A DNA stretch of 64,000 nt, taken from NCBI GenBank assembly GCA_016234595.1, contig JACRBG010000051.1, positions 1 to 64,000 on the forward strand, written 5' to 3'. The notes under the pieces are model-generated. The model saw only the letters and a program-made list of their open reading frames with translations, made no database searches and had not been told where the DNA came from. The stretch is from Chloroflexota bacterium. GTDB lineage: Bacteria; Chloroflexota; Anaerolineae; Aggregatilineales; J027. Shown here piece after piece: positions 1-8,276 of this stretch (positions are counted from its first letter, which is position 1; the number at the start of each line of letters is the position of its first letter). The position numbers were made by a program, and so were the translations under genes.

Positions 1-2
1 AC

Positions 3-1154
3 GGGTCAGATAACGCGGTTGGTTATTGGACGGAAAAAATTGATGGCGTCAAATTGGATGCCCTGTATGTGCCAGAGATTGAAATCCATGAAGCCTTAGA
101 AAACATCCCGCAAAAAGTCGCCGAAGCTTTGCAACTGGCAGCAGAGCGGATTGAAAATTTTCACCGTCAACAAGCCGAGCGCATGGGGGACTGGTACGAA
201 AATGGGCTGGGCCAAATTCTGCGCCCGATTGCGAAGGTTGGGGTGTATGTGCCGGGAGGAACCGCACCGCTGCCATCCTCATTGCTGATGAGCGCCATCC
301 CCGCATTGGTGGCTGGGGTAGAAGAAATTATCGTCTGCACGCCACCGCAACGAGACGGGACAGTCAATTCGGTCATTTTAGCGGCAGCAGCAGTGTGTGG
401 TATCAAAAAAGTATTTCGGGTGGGTGGGGCACAGGCGATTGCAGCGATGGCGTACGGCACACAAACCATTCCACGGGTGGACAAAATCGTAGGGCCGGGC
501 AATCTGTTTGTGACACTGGCAAAACGACAGGTCTTTGGTGCGGTGGGAATTGATGGTTTGCCGGGGCCAACCGAGACGATGATCATTGCGGATGAGAGTG
601 CCAATCCTGCCCTTGCCGCTGCGGATTTGCTGGCCCAAGCCGAACATGATGTATTGGCCTCGGCAATTTTAGTCACCCCCAGTCGCGATCTTGCCAAGCG
701 GGTGCAATATGAAATAGCGCGTCAGCTTGAGAATTTGGGGCGGGACAATATCATCGCACAATCGCTTAGCAATCAGGGTGGGATTGTGATTGTCAATGAC
801 CTTGTGGAAGGCTTCGAGGTCGCCAACGACTATGCCGCCGAGCATCTCTGCCTGTTGCTGGAAGACCCATTGGCATGGATTGGTGAGGTGAAAAATGCGG
901 GGGGTATTTTCTTGGGCGAGGGGTCGTTTGAGGTATTGGGAGATTATGTGGCAGGGCCTAGTCATGTGATGCCCACCAGCGGCACGGCCCGATTTGCCTC
1001 TCCGCTCAATGTCTTAGACTTCATCAAAATCACTAGTGTGATTGGTCTTGACCACGACACTGCTGCCGAACTCAGCAAAACCGCTTCGATCCTTGCCCAT
1101 GCTGAATCACTAACCGCCCATGCCGCTGCTGCCGAAGCCCGGATACAGGAGTAA
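3..1154 (+). CDS. hisD: Histidinol dehydrogenase, 5' end outside the window
   Basis: Catalyses the last two oxidations of histidine synthesis (histidinol to histidine, NAD-dependent, zinc enzyme). The reading frame is open to the left edge, so the true start is upstream; about 383 residues are visible where the family usually has about 430. Family motifs are intact: [13 protein letters not shown], the GPGN loop, the LPGPTET stretch, the AAEHL motif carrying the catalytic Glu-His pair, and [14 protein letters not shown] near the C-terminus. It is the first visible gene of a his operon and ends 5 bases before hisC. No frameshift is seen. Identification is secure. Confidence 0.97.
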   Translation, partial: GSDNAVGYWTEKIDGVKLDALYVPEIEIHEALENIPQKVAEALQLAAERIENFHRQQAERMGDWYENGLGQILRPIAKVGVYVPGGTAPLPSSLLMSAIPALVAGVEEIIVCTPPQRDGTVNSVILAAAAVCGIKKVFRVGGAQAIAAMAYGTQTIPRVDKIVGPGNLFVTLAKRQVFGAVGIDGLPGPTETMIIADESANPALAAADLLAQAEHDVLASAILVTPSRDLAKRVQYEIARQLENLGRDNIIAQSLSNQGGIVIVNDLVEGFEVANDYAAEHLCLLLEDPLAWIGEVKNAGGIFLGEGSFEVLGDYVAGPSHVMPTSGTARFASPLNVLDFIKITSVIGLDHDTAAELSKTASILAHAESLTAHAAAAEARIQE

Positions 1155-1159
1155 TCACT

Positions 1160-2272
1160 ATGCAAAATCAAGTACGTATCCGATCAGACATCGCCGCGAT
1201 GGAGGGCTATGGGTATCCCAGTGGCACACTCGAATTACTGAGTGAGCGCATGGGTCGCCCTGCCAGCGAAATTATCAAGCTGGACACCAATGAAAATCCG
1301 TTTGGGCCCTCACCGAAAGCCCTTGAAGCCTTGAGCAAGATGGAAAGTCGTGCCCATATCTACCCGGATGTGCGTGTGCCCTATCTCCGGGCAGGCTTGG
1401 CGGAATATACCGGGGTTGACCCAGAGTATATTTTGGTTGGACAGGGCTGCGACGAAATTATCAAAGTGACTGAGCAATTGTTTCTTGAACAAGGCGATGT
1501 CATTTTAACTTGCCCGCCAACCTTCACCATGTATGGATTGGTAGCTGGGTGGTTGGGCGCAAAGACAGTCAATGTTCCCCGTAACGGTGATTTTTCACTG
1601 GATGTAGATGCGATTGAAAAAGCCGCCTATGAAACAGGGGCGAAATTGTTGTTTATCTGCTCGCCCAATAATCCCGACGGTAGCCTGACTCCACCCGAAG
1701 TTTTAGAACGCCTTTTGAAACTGCCGCTGGTCGTGGTGTTGGATGAGGCCTATTTTGAATTTGCCGGGGTCGAAAATAACGCCCTGCGTGTACCCAACAC
1801 ACCCAATCTGATTGTGATTCGCACCTTCAGTAAATGGGCCGGGTTAGCGGGGTTACGGATTGGCTATGGCATCTATCCGCTGGAAATTATTGAACACCTC
1901 TGGAAAATCAAGCTGCCGTTTAATGTGAGCGCCGCCGCCGATGTCGCTGCCCGGGCCACCTTGACCGATATGCCTACGATGCAGGCCAATATCGAAAAAA
2001 TTATTGCCGAACGCGAGCGATTAACTACCGAATTAAAAACCATTCCATATATCCACATTTATCCAAGCGCCGCCAACTTTGTATTTTGCAAGATTGCCAC
2101 CGTGCCAATTCCGGATTTGCAAGCGCGGCTGGAAAATGAAGGCATCCTAATTCGTTATTATGAAGGCAAAGTGCCGGGACATGTACGGATTAGTATTGGG
2201 CGGCCTGACCAGAATGATCAATTATTAGCCATGCTGCGCCAGATCGGGAAGGAATGGAACGTCCATGCGTAA
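1160..2272 (+). CDS. hisC: Histidinol-phosphate aminotransferase
   Basis: PLP-dependent enzyme converting imidazole-acetol phosphate to histidinol phosphate. The protein has 370 residues, normal for HisC. It shows the N-terminal [12 protein letters not shown] signature (about residues 41-53), the SPNNPDG motif, VLDEAY with the PLP-contacting Asp195 and Tyr198, and the PLP lysine in [16 protein letters not shown] (Lys225). The C-terminal HVRISIG motif is present. ATG at 1160 lies 5 bases after the hisD stop, and the 3' end overlaps hisB by 8 bases, so the two are translationally coupled. Identification is secure. Confidence 0.97.
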   Translation: MQNQVRIRSDIAAMEGYGYPSGTLELLSERMGRPASEIIKLDTNENPFGPSPKALEALSKMESRAHIYPDVRVPYLRAGLAEYTGVDPEYILVGQGCDEIIKVTEQLFLEQGDVILTCPPTFTMYGLVAGWLGAKTVNVPRNGDFSLDVDAIEKAAYETGAKLLFICSPNNPDGSLTPPEVLERLLKLPLVVVLDEAYFEFAGVENNALRVPNTPNLIVIRTFSKWAGLAGLRIGYGIYPLEIIEHLWKIKLPFNVSAAADVAARATLTDMPTMQANIEKIIAERERLTTELKTIPYIHIYPSAANFVFCKIATVPIPDLQARLENEGILIRYYEGKVPGHVRISIGRPDQNDQLLAMLRQIGKEWNVHA

Positions 2273-2858
2273 TGCCAAAATTCAACGCAGCACCCAAGAA
2301 ACCCAAATTGAATTGACCCTCGAACTCGATGGTACAGGTCAATCAAGCATCAGTACGGGTGTGGGTTTTTTCGACCACATGCTGCATCATGTTGCCGTAC
2401 ATGGCCTGTTTGATTTGACTGTGCAGGCGCAAGGCGATTTGCATATTGATTCACATCACACGATTGAAGATGTCGCTATTTGTTTGGGGCAGGCGCTGCA
2501 TGAGGCGCTAGGTGATCGCAAAGGCATTGTGCGGATGGGGTCAGCACTCGTCCCGATGGATGAGGCCTTGGCGCAGGTTGTGGTTGATCTCAGCGGACGG
2601 CCCTATACCGTCGTCCATGCCATTTTTGATACGCCCGCTATCGGGCAAATGCCGACCTCATTGGTGGCCCATGCACTGGAATCCATTGCTACCCATGCCC
2701 GCATGAATTTGCACGCACAGGTCTTTTATGGGCGCGATGACCATCACAAAGCCGAAGCATTGTTTAAAGCATTGGGTCGGGCGCTGCGTGTCGCGGTTGA
2801 GCTCGACCCCCGCCGTCAAGGAATCATCCCTAGCACGAAAGGAACATTAACCAAATGA
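2265..2858 (+). CDS. hisB: Imidazoleglycerol-phosphate dehydratase
   Basis: Dehydrates imidazoleglycerol phosphate to imidazole-acetol phosphate using bound manganese. The 197 residues match a monofunctional HisB; there is no N-terminal histidinol-phosphatase domain, so that step must be done by another protein, possibly a HAD or PHP enzyme elsewhere. Metal-binding repeats are visible: FFDHMLHH near residue 36, [11 protein letters not shown] near residue 66 and [17 protein letters not shown] near residue 161. It overlaps hisC by 8 bases and hisH by 4 (ATGA). Identification is secure. Confidence 0.96.
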   Translation: MRNAKIQRSTQETQIELTLELDGTGQSSISTGVGFFDHMLHHVAVHGLFDLTVQAQGDLHIDSHHTIEDVAICLGQALHEALGDRKGIVRMGSALVPMDEALAQVVVDLSGRPYTVVHAIFDTPAIGQMPTSLVAHALESIATHARMNLHAQVFYGRDDHHKAEALFKALGRALRVAVELDPRRQGIIPSTKGTLTK

Positions 2859-3463
2859 TCGCCATTGTAGATTACGGGGCAGGCAATTTACGCAGTGTGC
2901 AAAATACGTTGAAGCATCTGGGGGCGGAGGTTAAAACTGTCAGCCGTCCAAGTGAGCTTGAGGGAACTGACAAAATTGTTCTGCCGGGGGTGGGGGCATT
3001 TGGGGCAGGTATGGCGGCTTTGCGGGATTCGGGTTTTGTGGAGCCGATTATCGCAGCAGCTAAAGCAGGCGTGCCATTACTCGGCATTTGTTTGGGGATG
3101 CAATATTTATTTGATAGCAGTGAAGAAATGGGTACACATCAAGGGTTAGGTTTATTGCCGGGGCGGGTGGTCAAATTTCCGCCGAATGGCCCTCTCGTGC
3201 CGCACATCGGCTGGAATCAACTCCACATCCGCCAACAAAATTCGTTATTGCGCGGCGTGCATGAAGGTGATTACGCTTATTTTGTCCATTCGTATTATGT
3301 CGAAGCCGCTGATCCGAATGATATTCTGGCTAGTACCGATTACGGTCTGAATTACGCCAGTGTGGTGGGGCGAGGCAACATTTTTGGGATTCAGTGCCAC
3401 CCCGAAAAAAGTCAACACGTTGGGCAGCGCATTTTACGCAATTTCGTGGAGGGTCTGGCCTAA
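2855..3463 (+). CDS. hisH: Imidazole glycerol phosphate synthase, glutaminase subunit
   Basis: Class I glutamine amidotransferase that supplies ammonia to HisF. The 202 residues include the opening [12 protein letters not shown], the nucleophile motif GICLGMQ (Cys79) and the C-terminal [10 protein letters not shown] supplying catalytic His and Glu. The ATGA overlap with hisB indicates coupling. The partner hisF is not adjacent but 1.2 kb downstream, after hisA and an extra small gene. Identification is secure. Confidence 0.96.
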   Translation: MIAIVDYGAGNLRSVQNTLKHLGAEVKTVSRPSELEGTDKIVLPGVGAFGAGMAALRDSGFVEPIIAAAKAGVPLLGICLGMQYLFDSSEEMGTHQGLGLLPGRVVKFPPNGPLVPHIGWNQLHIRQQNSLLRGVHEGDYAYFVHSYYVEAADPNDILASTDYGLNYASVVGRGNIFGIQCHPEKSQHVGQRILRNFVEGLA

Positions 3464-3494
3464 TGCTAAAACATGATTCGGCGGAGAGTGCAGC

Positions 3495-4214
3495 ATGATT
3501 ATTTATCCCGCGATTGATATTCGACAGGGGCGGGTGGTGCGGTTGCTACATGGCGACCCTCACCTCGAATCGGTTTACGGGTATCATCCGGTAGCAACAG
3601 CCCAAAAATGGCGAGATGCCGGGGCGGAGTGGGTGCATATCGTCAATTTGGACGGCACACTGGGCGAAGAAACCACTATTTTTGACATCGTGCAACAGAT
3701 TGCCAAGTTGGGCCTATCCGTCCAATTTGCGGGCGGTCTGCGTAACTTTGATGCCGCGCAACAGGCCATCGAAGCCGGGGCAGCACGAGTAGTGTTTGGA
3801 ACACTGCTGGTTAAACAACCCGAACTTGCCGCTGAAGCCGTCCAGAAATTTGGAGCGGAACGGGTTGTCGTCGCGCTGGATGCTAAGGGTGGGCAGGTGG
3901 CGACACACGGCTGGCAGGAAAAATCGGCATGGTCACCTGTCGAACTCGGTCAGCGACTGGCTGCTGATGGGATTCGACATGCTCTGTATACCGATGTCGA
4001 CAAGGACGGCGATCTATCGGGGGTAAATATTGAGGCCACCGCCGCGCTTGCCGATGCGACAGGCTTGCAGGTGATTGCATCGGGGGGCGTTGCCAAATTA
4101 GACGATATTCATGCCTTAAAAGCGACTGGCAAAATCGGTGGGGTGATTATCGGGCGGGCACTGTATGCGGGTATTTTCTCGCTGGAAGAAGTGCTTGAGG
4201 CGATGGCAACATGA
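3495..4214 (+). CDS. hisA: ProFAR isomerase (phosphoribosylformimino-AICAR-P isomerase)
   Basis: TIM-barrel isomerase that opens the ribose of ProFAR. The 239 residues show the paired HisA/HisF half-barrel features: the first catalytic Asp in YPAIDIRQGRVVRLLHGD and the second in VVALDAKGG, plus phosphate-binding GG loops in FAGGLR and ASGGV. ATG at 3495 follows a GGAG-type ribosome binding site; a 31-base gap separates it from hisH. The stop codon overlaps the next gene by 4 bases (ATGA). Identification is secure. Confidence 0.96.
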   Translation: MIIYPAIDIRQGRVVRLLHGDPHLESVYGYHPVATAQKWRDAGAEWVHIVNLDGTLGEETTIFDIVQQIAKLGLSVQFAGGLRNFDAAQQAIEAGAARVVFGTLLVKQPELAAEAVQKFGAERVVVALDAKGGQVATHGWQEKSAWSPVELGQRLAADGIRHALYTDVDKDGDLSGVNIEATAALADATGLQVIASGGVAKLDDIHALKATGKIGGVIIGRALYAGIFSLEEVLEAMAT

Positions 4215-4651
4215 CCCAAATTTCACCAAGCCGAAGAATCTTTAGGTCAAAAACCTACCCCGAAGACGCTGTTATTAGAGTCCAACAGGTAATTGCTGAA
4301 TTCAAGAAATGGGGTTGGAAAATCGAGTCACAAGACGAAACTAAAGCCCAATTAAGCGGAATCCAACTCAACCATTGGTTTGTTTTCACATATTTCTCAG
4401 CTCTCGGTATTTTGGGATTTCCAATTGCACTCCTAATTGACCTATATCTGCTCAAAAAGTTAGAAGTAGAAGTGCATCTCATAAATGATAATCAAGTTAG
4501 GGTAAATGGGAGCTTAGGAAGATACACCATTTCAGATAATAATAGAGTTCCTCCTAGATATGTAACCTCAAGAAAGGTTTTGATTTTAGGACATGCTGGG
4601 ATGTCCGGTTTCGTAACGATTTTCCTCTTGCTATTGTTATTATCTAATTGA
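4211..4651 (+). CDS. Small two-TM membrane protein of unknown function inside the his operon
   Basis: Not recognised as a known family. The 146-residue product has a basic N-terminal domain, one hydrophobic segment around residues 57-76 (VFTYFSALGILGFPIALLI) and a second at the very C-terminus (about 128-145), with a hydrophilic, probably beta-rich region between. It is joined to hisA by an ATGA overlap and ends 9 bases before hisF, so it is carried in the his transcript. Its DNA is visibly more AT-rich than the flanking his genes and uses codons such as TTA, ATA and AGA more often, which suggests recent insertion. A role in histidine synthesis is not implied. Confidence 0.75.
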   Translation: MTQISPSRRIFRSKTYPEDAVIRVQQVIAEFKKWGWKIESQDETKAQLSGIQLNHWFVFTYFSALGILGFPIALLIDLYLLKKLEVEVHLINDNQVRVNGSLGRYTISDNNRVPPRYVTSRKVLILGHAGMSGFVTIFLLLLLLSN

Positions 4652-4660
4652 GGTGTTTGT

Positions 4661-5452
4661 ATGCTGGCAAAACGAATTATCCCCTGCCTTGATGTAAAAG
4701 ATGGGCGGGTGGTCAAAGGCATCAATTTTGTCAATCTGCGCGACGCAGGCGACCCAGTCGAACAAGCCATGATTTATGATGCTGCCGGGGCGGATGAACT
4801 GGTCTTTTTGGACATCACTGCCACCCATGAAAAACGCGATACGATGCTGGATGTGGTGCGTCGGGTGGCCGATTCGATTTTTATCCCCTTTAGCGTGGGT
4901 GGGGGTATCCGCACGGTCGAAGATATGCGGGCGACCTTGCTGGCGGGGGCGGATCGGGTGTCGGTCAACAGTGCCGCTGTACGTGACCCCGAAATTATCA
5001 GCGAGGGGGCAGAACGGTTCGGGGTACAGTGCATCATCTTGGCGATTGATGCCCGCTGGAATGGCAATTTTTTTGAGGTGTATGTCGCAGGAGGGCGTAC
5101 CCCAACGGGCATCAACGCGGTTGAATGGGCCATGCGTGGCGAACAGATGGGAGCAGGTGAAATTTTGCTCACTAGCATGGATCGGGATGGCACAAAAATC
5201 GGGTATGATTTGAAGCTGACTCGTGCCATTGCTGAGGCGGTTAATATTCCGGTGATTGCGTCAGGTGGGGCAGGCAAAAAAGAGGATTTTCTACCTGCCT
5301 TTACCGAAGGGAAAGCTGAAGCTGTACTTGCTGCCAGCCTATTCCATTATCAAGAACTCAGCATTCATGATCTCAAAACCTATTTACATGAAACTGGCAT
5401 ATCAGTACGCTTGACGGAGGCTGTCACCGATGGACAACCTGAAATGGGATGA
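4661..5452 (+). CDS. hisF: Imidazole glycerol phosphate synthase, cyclase subunit
   Basis: Forms imidazoleglycerol phosphate and AICAR from PRFAR and ammonia delivered by HisH. The 263 residues have the typical [16 protein letters not shown] start with catalytic Asp11, the second catalytic Asp in [10 protein letters not shown] (about 130), and the phosphate loops VGGGIRT and ASGGAG. The start at 4661 follows a TGAGGTG ribosome binding site just after the inserted gene. The 3' end overlaps hisI by 23 bases. Identification is secure. Confidence 0.97.
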   Translation: MLAKRIIPCLDVKDGRVVKGINFVNLRDAGDPVEQAMIYDAAGADELVFLDITATHEKRDTMLDVVRRVADSIFIPFSVGGGIRTVEDMRATLLAGADRVSVNSAAVRDPEIISEGAERFGVQCIILAIDARWNGNFFEVYVAGGRTPTGINAVEWAMRGEQMGAGEILLTSMDRDGTKIGYDLKLTRAIAEAVNIPVIASGGAGKKEDFLPAFTEGKAEAVLAASLFHYQELSIHDLKTYLHETGISVRLTEAVTDGQPEMG

Positions 5453-5753
5453 AAACGGCTTGCTGCCGGCTGTCGTGCAAGATGATGGCACAGGGCAGGT
5501 CTTGATGGTGGCGTGGATGAACCGCGAATCATTGCAAAAGACAATTGAGACAGGCGAAACCGTTTTTTGGAGTCGCAGTCGCCAAGAGATTTGGCACAAA
5601 GGCGCGACCAGTGGAAATACACAGCGGGTGGTCGAGATTCGCGTAGATTGTGACGCCGACACCTTATTGATTAAGGTCGCTCCGGTTGGCCCAGCCTGTC
5701 ATACGGGGGAATATAGTTGCTTTTATCGAACATTGGACACGCTCGTGTCTTAA
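5430..5753 (+). CDS. hisI: Phosphoribosyl-AMP cyclohydrolase
   Basis: Opens the adenine ring of PR-AMP (third step of histidine synthesis). The 107-residue product is a stand-alone HisI, not a HisIE fusion. Zinc-site motifs are visible: [16 protein letters not shown], then [11 protein letters not shown], and the C-terminal [10 protein letters not shown]. The ATG at 5430 sits 23 bases inside hisF behind ACGGAGG, a good ribosome binding site. The matching hisE is present but displaced to 7372, beyond an unrelated gene. Identification is secure. Confidence 0.96.
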   Translation: MDNLKWDENGLLPAVVQDDGTGQVLMVAWMNRESLQKTIETGETVFWSRSRQEIWHKGATSGNTQRVVEIRVDCDADTLLIKVAPVGPACHTGEYSCFYRTLDTLVS

Positions 5754-5831
5754 ATATAGGCTGTTTGACAAAGTACCCTTTCCAGCTTTTAATGAGAAGA
5801 CCGATGCCTTAAGTTGGAAAGGCTGTTGATT

Positions 5832-7286
5832 ATGGTTAAGTTTCTAAGACTTGCGCTCGCGCTAGGCATAATGACCCTATTGGTCGTCACGGGCTTGATC
5901 CTTAAGACGGTTTTAGCGCAAGGCGACCCGCCGTCGCTCCCCCCCGATCATCCGTATGCTGCGTTTATAGATTCACATAACGCCGCTATCCGAGCCGGGG
6001 CTACGGCAGAGTGGCGCAAATTGGAGGGGGTGGCAGTTGATACTGTGCATCATCGGGTCTATTTTGCTGCATCCTACGTAGATTCAGGTATGGCAGACGG
6101 GCAAGGCGATATTCAACTGGTCGCTAATTCGTGCGGGATTGTCTACGCTGGTGATTTGAATGCCGATTATGATATTGCGGCGGTCTATCCCTATGTGGTT
6201 GGATCGCTGGATGGGATGTGCAATCCGGATAACCTTTTTGTAGACAGTCAGGGCAATTTGTGGATTGGGGAAGATAGCGGTGTCCATGCCAATAATTTTT
6301 TGTGGATGTGGGATGGTACCGAATTAAAACGTTTTGCTTCTATGCCAGCCGCGGCGGAAGTCACAGGGTTGCGTATCCAACCTGACGGAACACTTTTTTT
6401 GAATTTTCAGCATCCTGATGCAGGGAGTATTGCCCCTTATAATCAGCCACTTATTGGGGTTGTTACCGGTTTTAAAGCGGGGGATGCGTTTGAATCTTTA
6501 CCTCTCCCGTCCGGCGATGATACACGGCGTCTGGTGTTGGCAGCGGGGGAATACACCATTTTAGGTTACGTCGGGAATCCCATTTCAGCCACTTCAACCG
6601 AGCTATTAGGCAGCATTACCAACCCTAATGGTGAGTCTATATTGGCTTGTCCTGCTCCCGATGGCAATATGTTTTTGCCTATAACCGCCAACGAAGGCGA
6701 TCTCTATACTAATTTTGAGTGTCGGCCCGGTACAGTCAGCAAAATGCACCTTCAGCGTGACGATGCTGGCAATTGGAGCGTGACGGAAGGGGAGATGGTA
6801 AATTTTGTTGAAATTGGTGGAACTTGGAATAATTGCAACGCCAGTGTTACCCCTTGGAATACAGGCCTGACCAGTGAGGAAAGCCCGCCGGATACAGCCG
6901 CTATTTGGGGTGTTTGGCAAGCGGGTGCGCCATTGCTAGATAGTTATTTGGGGGTAAAAAGTAATCCATTCAATGTTGGATACGCCGTTGAATTGATTCC
7001 CCAACCATCGGGCACGCAAGTTGTCAAGCATTACGCGATGGGCCGATTTAGTCAAGAAATTGCGCTGGTTATGCCTGATAGCAAAACCGTCTATTATGGG
7101 GATGATGGGGATAACCGGGTGATGTATAAGTTTGTGGCCGACAATCCGGGTGATCTAAGTGCGGGCACATTATATGCCGCCAAGATTAGCCAAGATGGGG
7201 AAACCCTCAATATCGAATGGATCGCGCTCGGCTCTGGCAATGACGCCGCAATCGGTGCTGCGATTGCTGAACTCCAACCCGAATAA
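5832..7286 (+). CDS. Secreted PhoX/DUF839-like beta-propeller protein, apparently circularly permuted
   Basis: Probable exported metallo-phosphatase relative. ATG at 5832 is preferred over the in-frame TTG at 5814 because GGAAAGG lies at proper distance and it begins a signal peptide (residues 1-30, ending near VLAQG). PhoX-family motifs are present: EWRKLEG (60-66), NPDNL (131-135), IGEDSG (145-150), AEVTG (175-179), FQHPD (192-196), then Cys335 with TPWNTGLTSEE (340-350), GRFSQE (404-409), YYGDD (421-425) and GDLSAGTLYAAK (440-451). In PhoX proteins as I remember them the TPWNT...GTLYAAK half comes first and the EWRK...QHP half last; here the halves are swapped. Phosphatase activity is inferred only. 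It stands between hisI and hisE. Confidence 0.75.
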   Translation: MVKFLRLALALGIMTLLVVTGLILKTVLAQGDPPSLPPDHPYAAFIDSHNAAIRAGATAEWRKLEGVAVDTVHHRVYFAASYVDSGMADGQGDIQLVANSCGIVYAGDLNADYDIAAVYPYVVGSLDGMCNPDNLFVDSQGNLWIGEDSGVHANNFLWMWDGTELKRFASMPAAAEVTGLRIQPDGTLFLNFQHPDAGSIAPYNQPLIGVVTGFKAGDAFESLPLPSGDDTRRLVLAAGEYTILGYVGNPISATSTELLGSITNPNGESILACPAPDGNMFLPITANEGDLYTNFECRPGTVSKMHLQRDDAGNWSVTEGEMVNFVEIGGTWNNCNASVTPWNTGLTSEESPPDTAAIWGVWQAGAPLLDSYLGVKSNPFNVGYAVELIPQPSGTQVVKHYAMGRFSQEIALVMPDSKTVYYGDDGDNRVMYKFVADNPGDLSAGTLYAAKISQDGETLNIEWIALGSGNDAAIGAAIAELQPE

Positions 7287-7308
7287 TTACCAATTCGCTT
7301 GATTTCAC

Positions 7309-7348
7309 TAGCTCGGTGAGGTACGCTTGCCGAGCTATTTTTTATTTT
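7309..7348 (+). terminator. Rho-independent terminator after the PhoX-like gene
   Basis: A perfect 8-bp stem TAGCTCGG / CCGAGCTA with a 13-base loop is followed directly by TTTTTTATTTT. It lies 22 bases after the PhoX-like stop and 24 bases before the hisE start, so hisE would need read-through or its own promoter. Confidence 0.85.
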
Positions 7349-7371
7349 GCTAATCGCCGAGATCATGAAAA

Positions 7372-7659
7372 ATGTCTGATACTCTAACACGTGTTTTTGC
7401 CATCATCCAAGACCGCAAGGTCAACCCTAAACCTGACTCCTATACCAATCAGCTTTTCGCGGCGGGGGAGGATGAAATTATCAAAAAAGTCGGCGAGGAA
7501 GCGGTGGAAGTTGTTTTAGCGGCCAAAGGGCAGGGTCAAGAACGCTTGATTTCCGAAATGGCTGACCTGACCTATCATTGTTTAGTGTTATTGGCGCAAT
7601 TTAATCTGACGCCTGATGATATTGCGGCGGAATTGGATAAGCGGCATAAGCCAAGATGA
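7372..7659 (+). CDS. hisE: Phosphoribosyl-ATP pyrophosphatase
   Basis: Hydrolyses PR-ATP to PR-AMP (second step of histidine synthesis). The 95-residue all-alpha MazG-fold protein has the HisE signature, including GEDEIIKKVGEEAVEVVLAAK (split here only for description) and SEMADLTYHCLVLL. It is separated from hisI by the PhoX-like gene and a terminator, an unusual arrangement since hisE usually follows or is fused to hisI. Its end lies 4 bases from the stop of the convergent toxin gene. Identification is secure. Confidence 0.95.
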   Translation: MSDTLTRVFAIIQDRKVNPKPDSYTNQLFAAGEDEIIKKVGEEAVEVVLAAKGQGQERLISEMADLTYHCLVLLAQFNLTPDDIAAELDKRHKPR

Positions 7660-7663
7660 AATT

Positions 7664-8053
7664 CTATTCAGGTGGAGTTATCGGTTCGGTATTATTCGCA
7701 AGCCACTCGGCGATTTCAGTGATAGTACGTTGACCCTGTGCCACCGCCAAAATAAATTGAAGGGCGTTGACAGGATTCCATGTAGGTCGCAAACCATTCT
7801 TTCTAAGAAATTGGTCAAGGGCTATAGTTGCGGTACGTTTGTTACCATCTACAAAGGGATGATTGCGGCTTAATGAGTCTAGTAGAGCCGCTGCTTTTTC
7901 AAATAGGCTCGGATACGCATCCTCACCAAAAGCACTTGCCATCGGTCTTGCTACGGCAGATTCAAGTAATCCTCGATCCCGAGGACGGGCTTCACCGCCC
8001 AAAATTTCTTCGTTAATGACGAGGACTTCATCTGCTGTCAAATATCGGGTCAT
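7664..8053 (-). CDS. doc: Doc-type (Fic-fold) toxin
   Basis: Death-on-curing family toxin, 129 residues, the usual length. The Fic-type active-site motif HPFVDGNKRTA is intact at residues 65-75, preceded by the Doc helix pattern (RDRGLLESAVARP). Doc proteins act on translation by phosphorylating EF-Tu in the studied phage P1 case; the target here is inferred. ATG overlaps the antitoxin stop by 4 bases. The gene converges on hisE with only 4 bases between stops. The motif is complete, so the toxin looks functional. Confidence 0.9.
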   Translation of the reverse strand: MTRYLTADEVLVINEEILGGEARPRDRGLLESAVARPMASAFGEDAYPSLFEKAAALLDSLSRNHPFVDGNKRTATIALDQFLRKNGLRPTWNPVNALQFILAVAQGQRTITEIAEWLANNTEPITPPE

Positions 8054-8250
8054 TGTTTTGAAAGCTCATTGAGCAGCCATTCATGCTCTTTCATAGCGGC
8101 TCGCACATCCAATCTGAATTGAGTTTCTTCATCTAGGTGGGTGATATATTGTTGAATTGCATCCGCCACAAGTTCACCAATGGGACGATGCTGCTGTTGG
8201 GCTAATTCCTCAAGTTTCTGAACCAAATTTTCTTGAACTTGGATTTGCAT
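8050..8250 (-). CDS. Antitoxin with ribbon-helix-helix-like N-terminus
   Basis: A 66-residue protein directly upstream of the Doc toxin, with the small size, gene order and 4-base overlap expected of a cognate antitoxin. The N-terminus (MQIQVQENLVQKLEELA...) fits a short beta-strand followed by two helices, as in ribbon-helix-helix DNA-binding proteins; the charged C-terminal helix (RAAMKEHEWLLNELSK) would bind the toxin. A strong GGAGG ribosome binding site lies 6 bases upstream. It is 26 bases downstream of the HAD gene, so it may share that transcript. Confidence 0.8.
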   Translation of the reverse strand: MQIQVQENLVQKLEELAQQQHRPIGELVADAIQQYITHLDEETQFRLDVRAAMKEHEWLLNELSKQ

Positions 8251-8276
8251 GGCTACCTCCGGCTGATTTTCATAGC

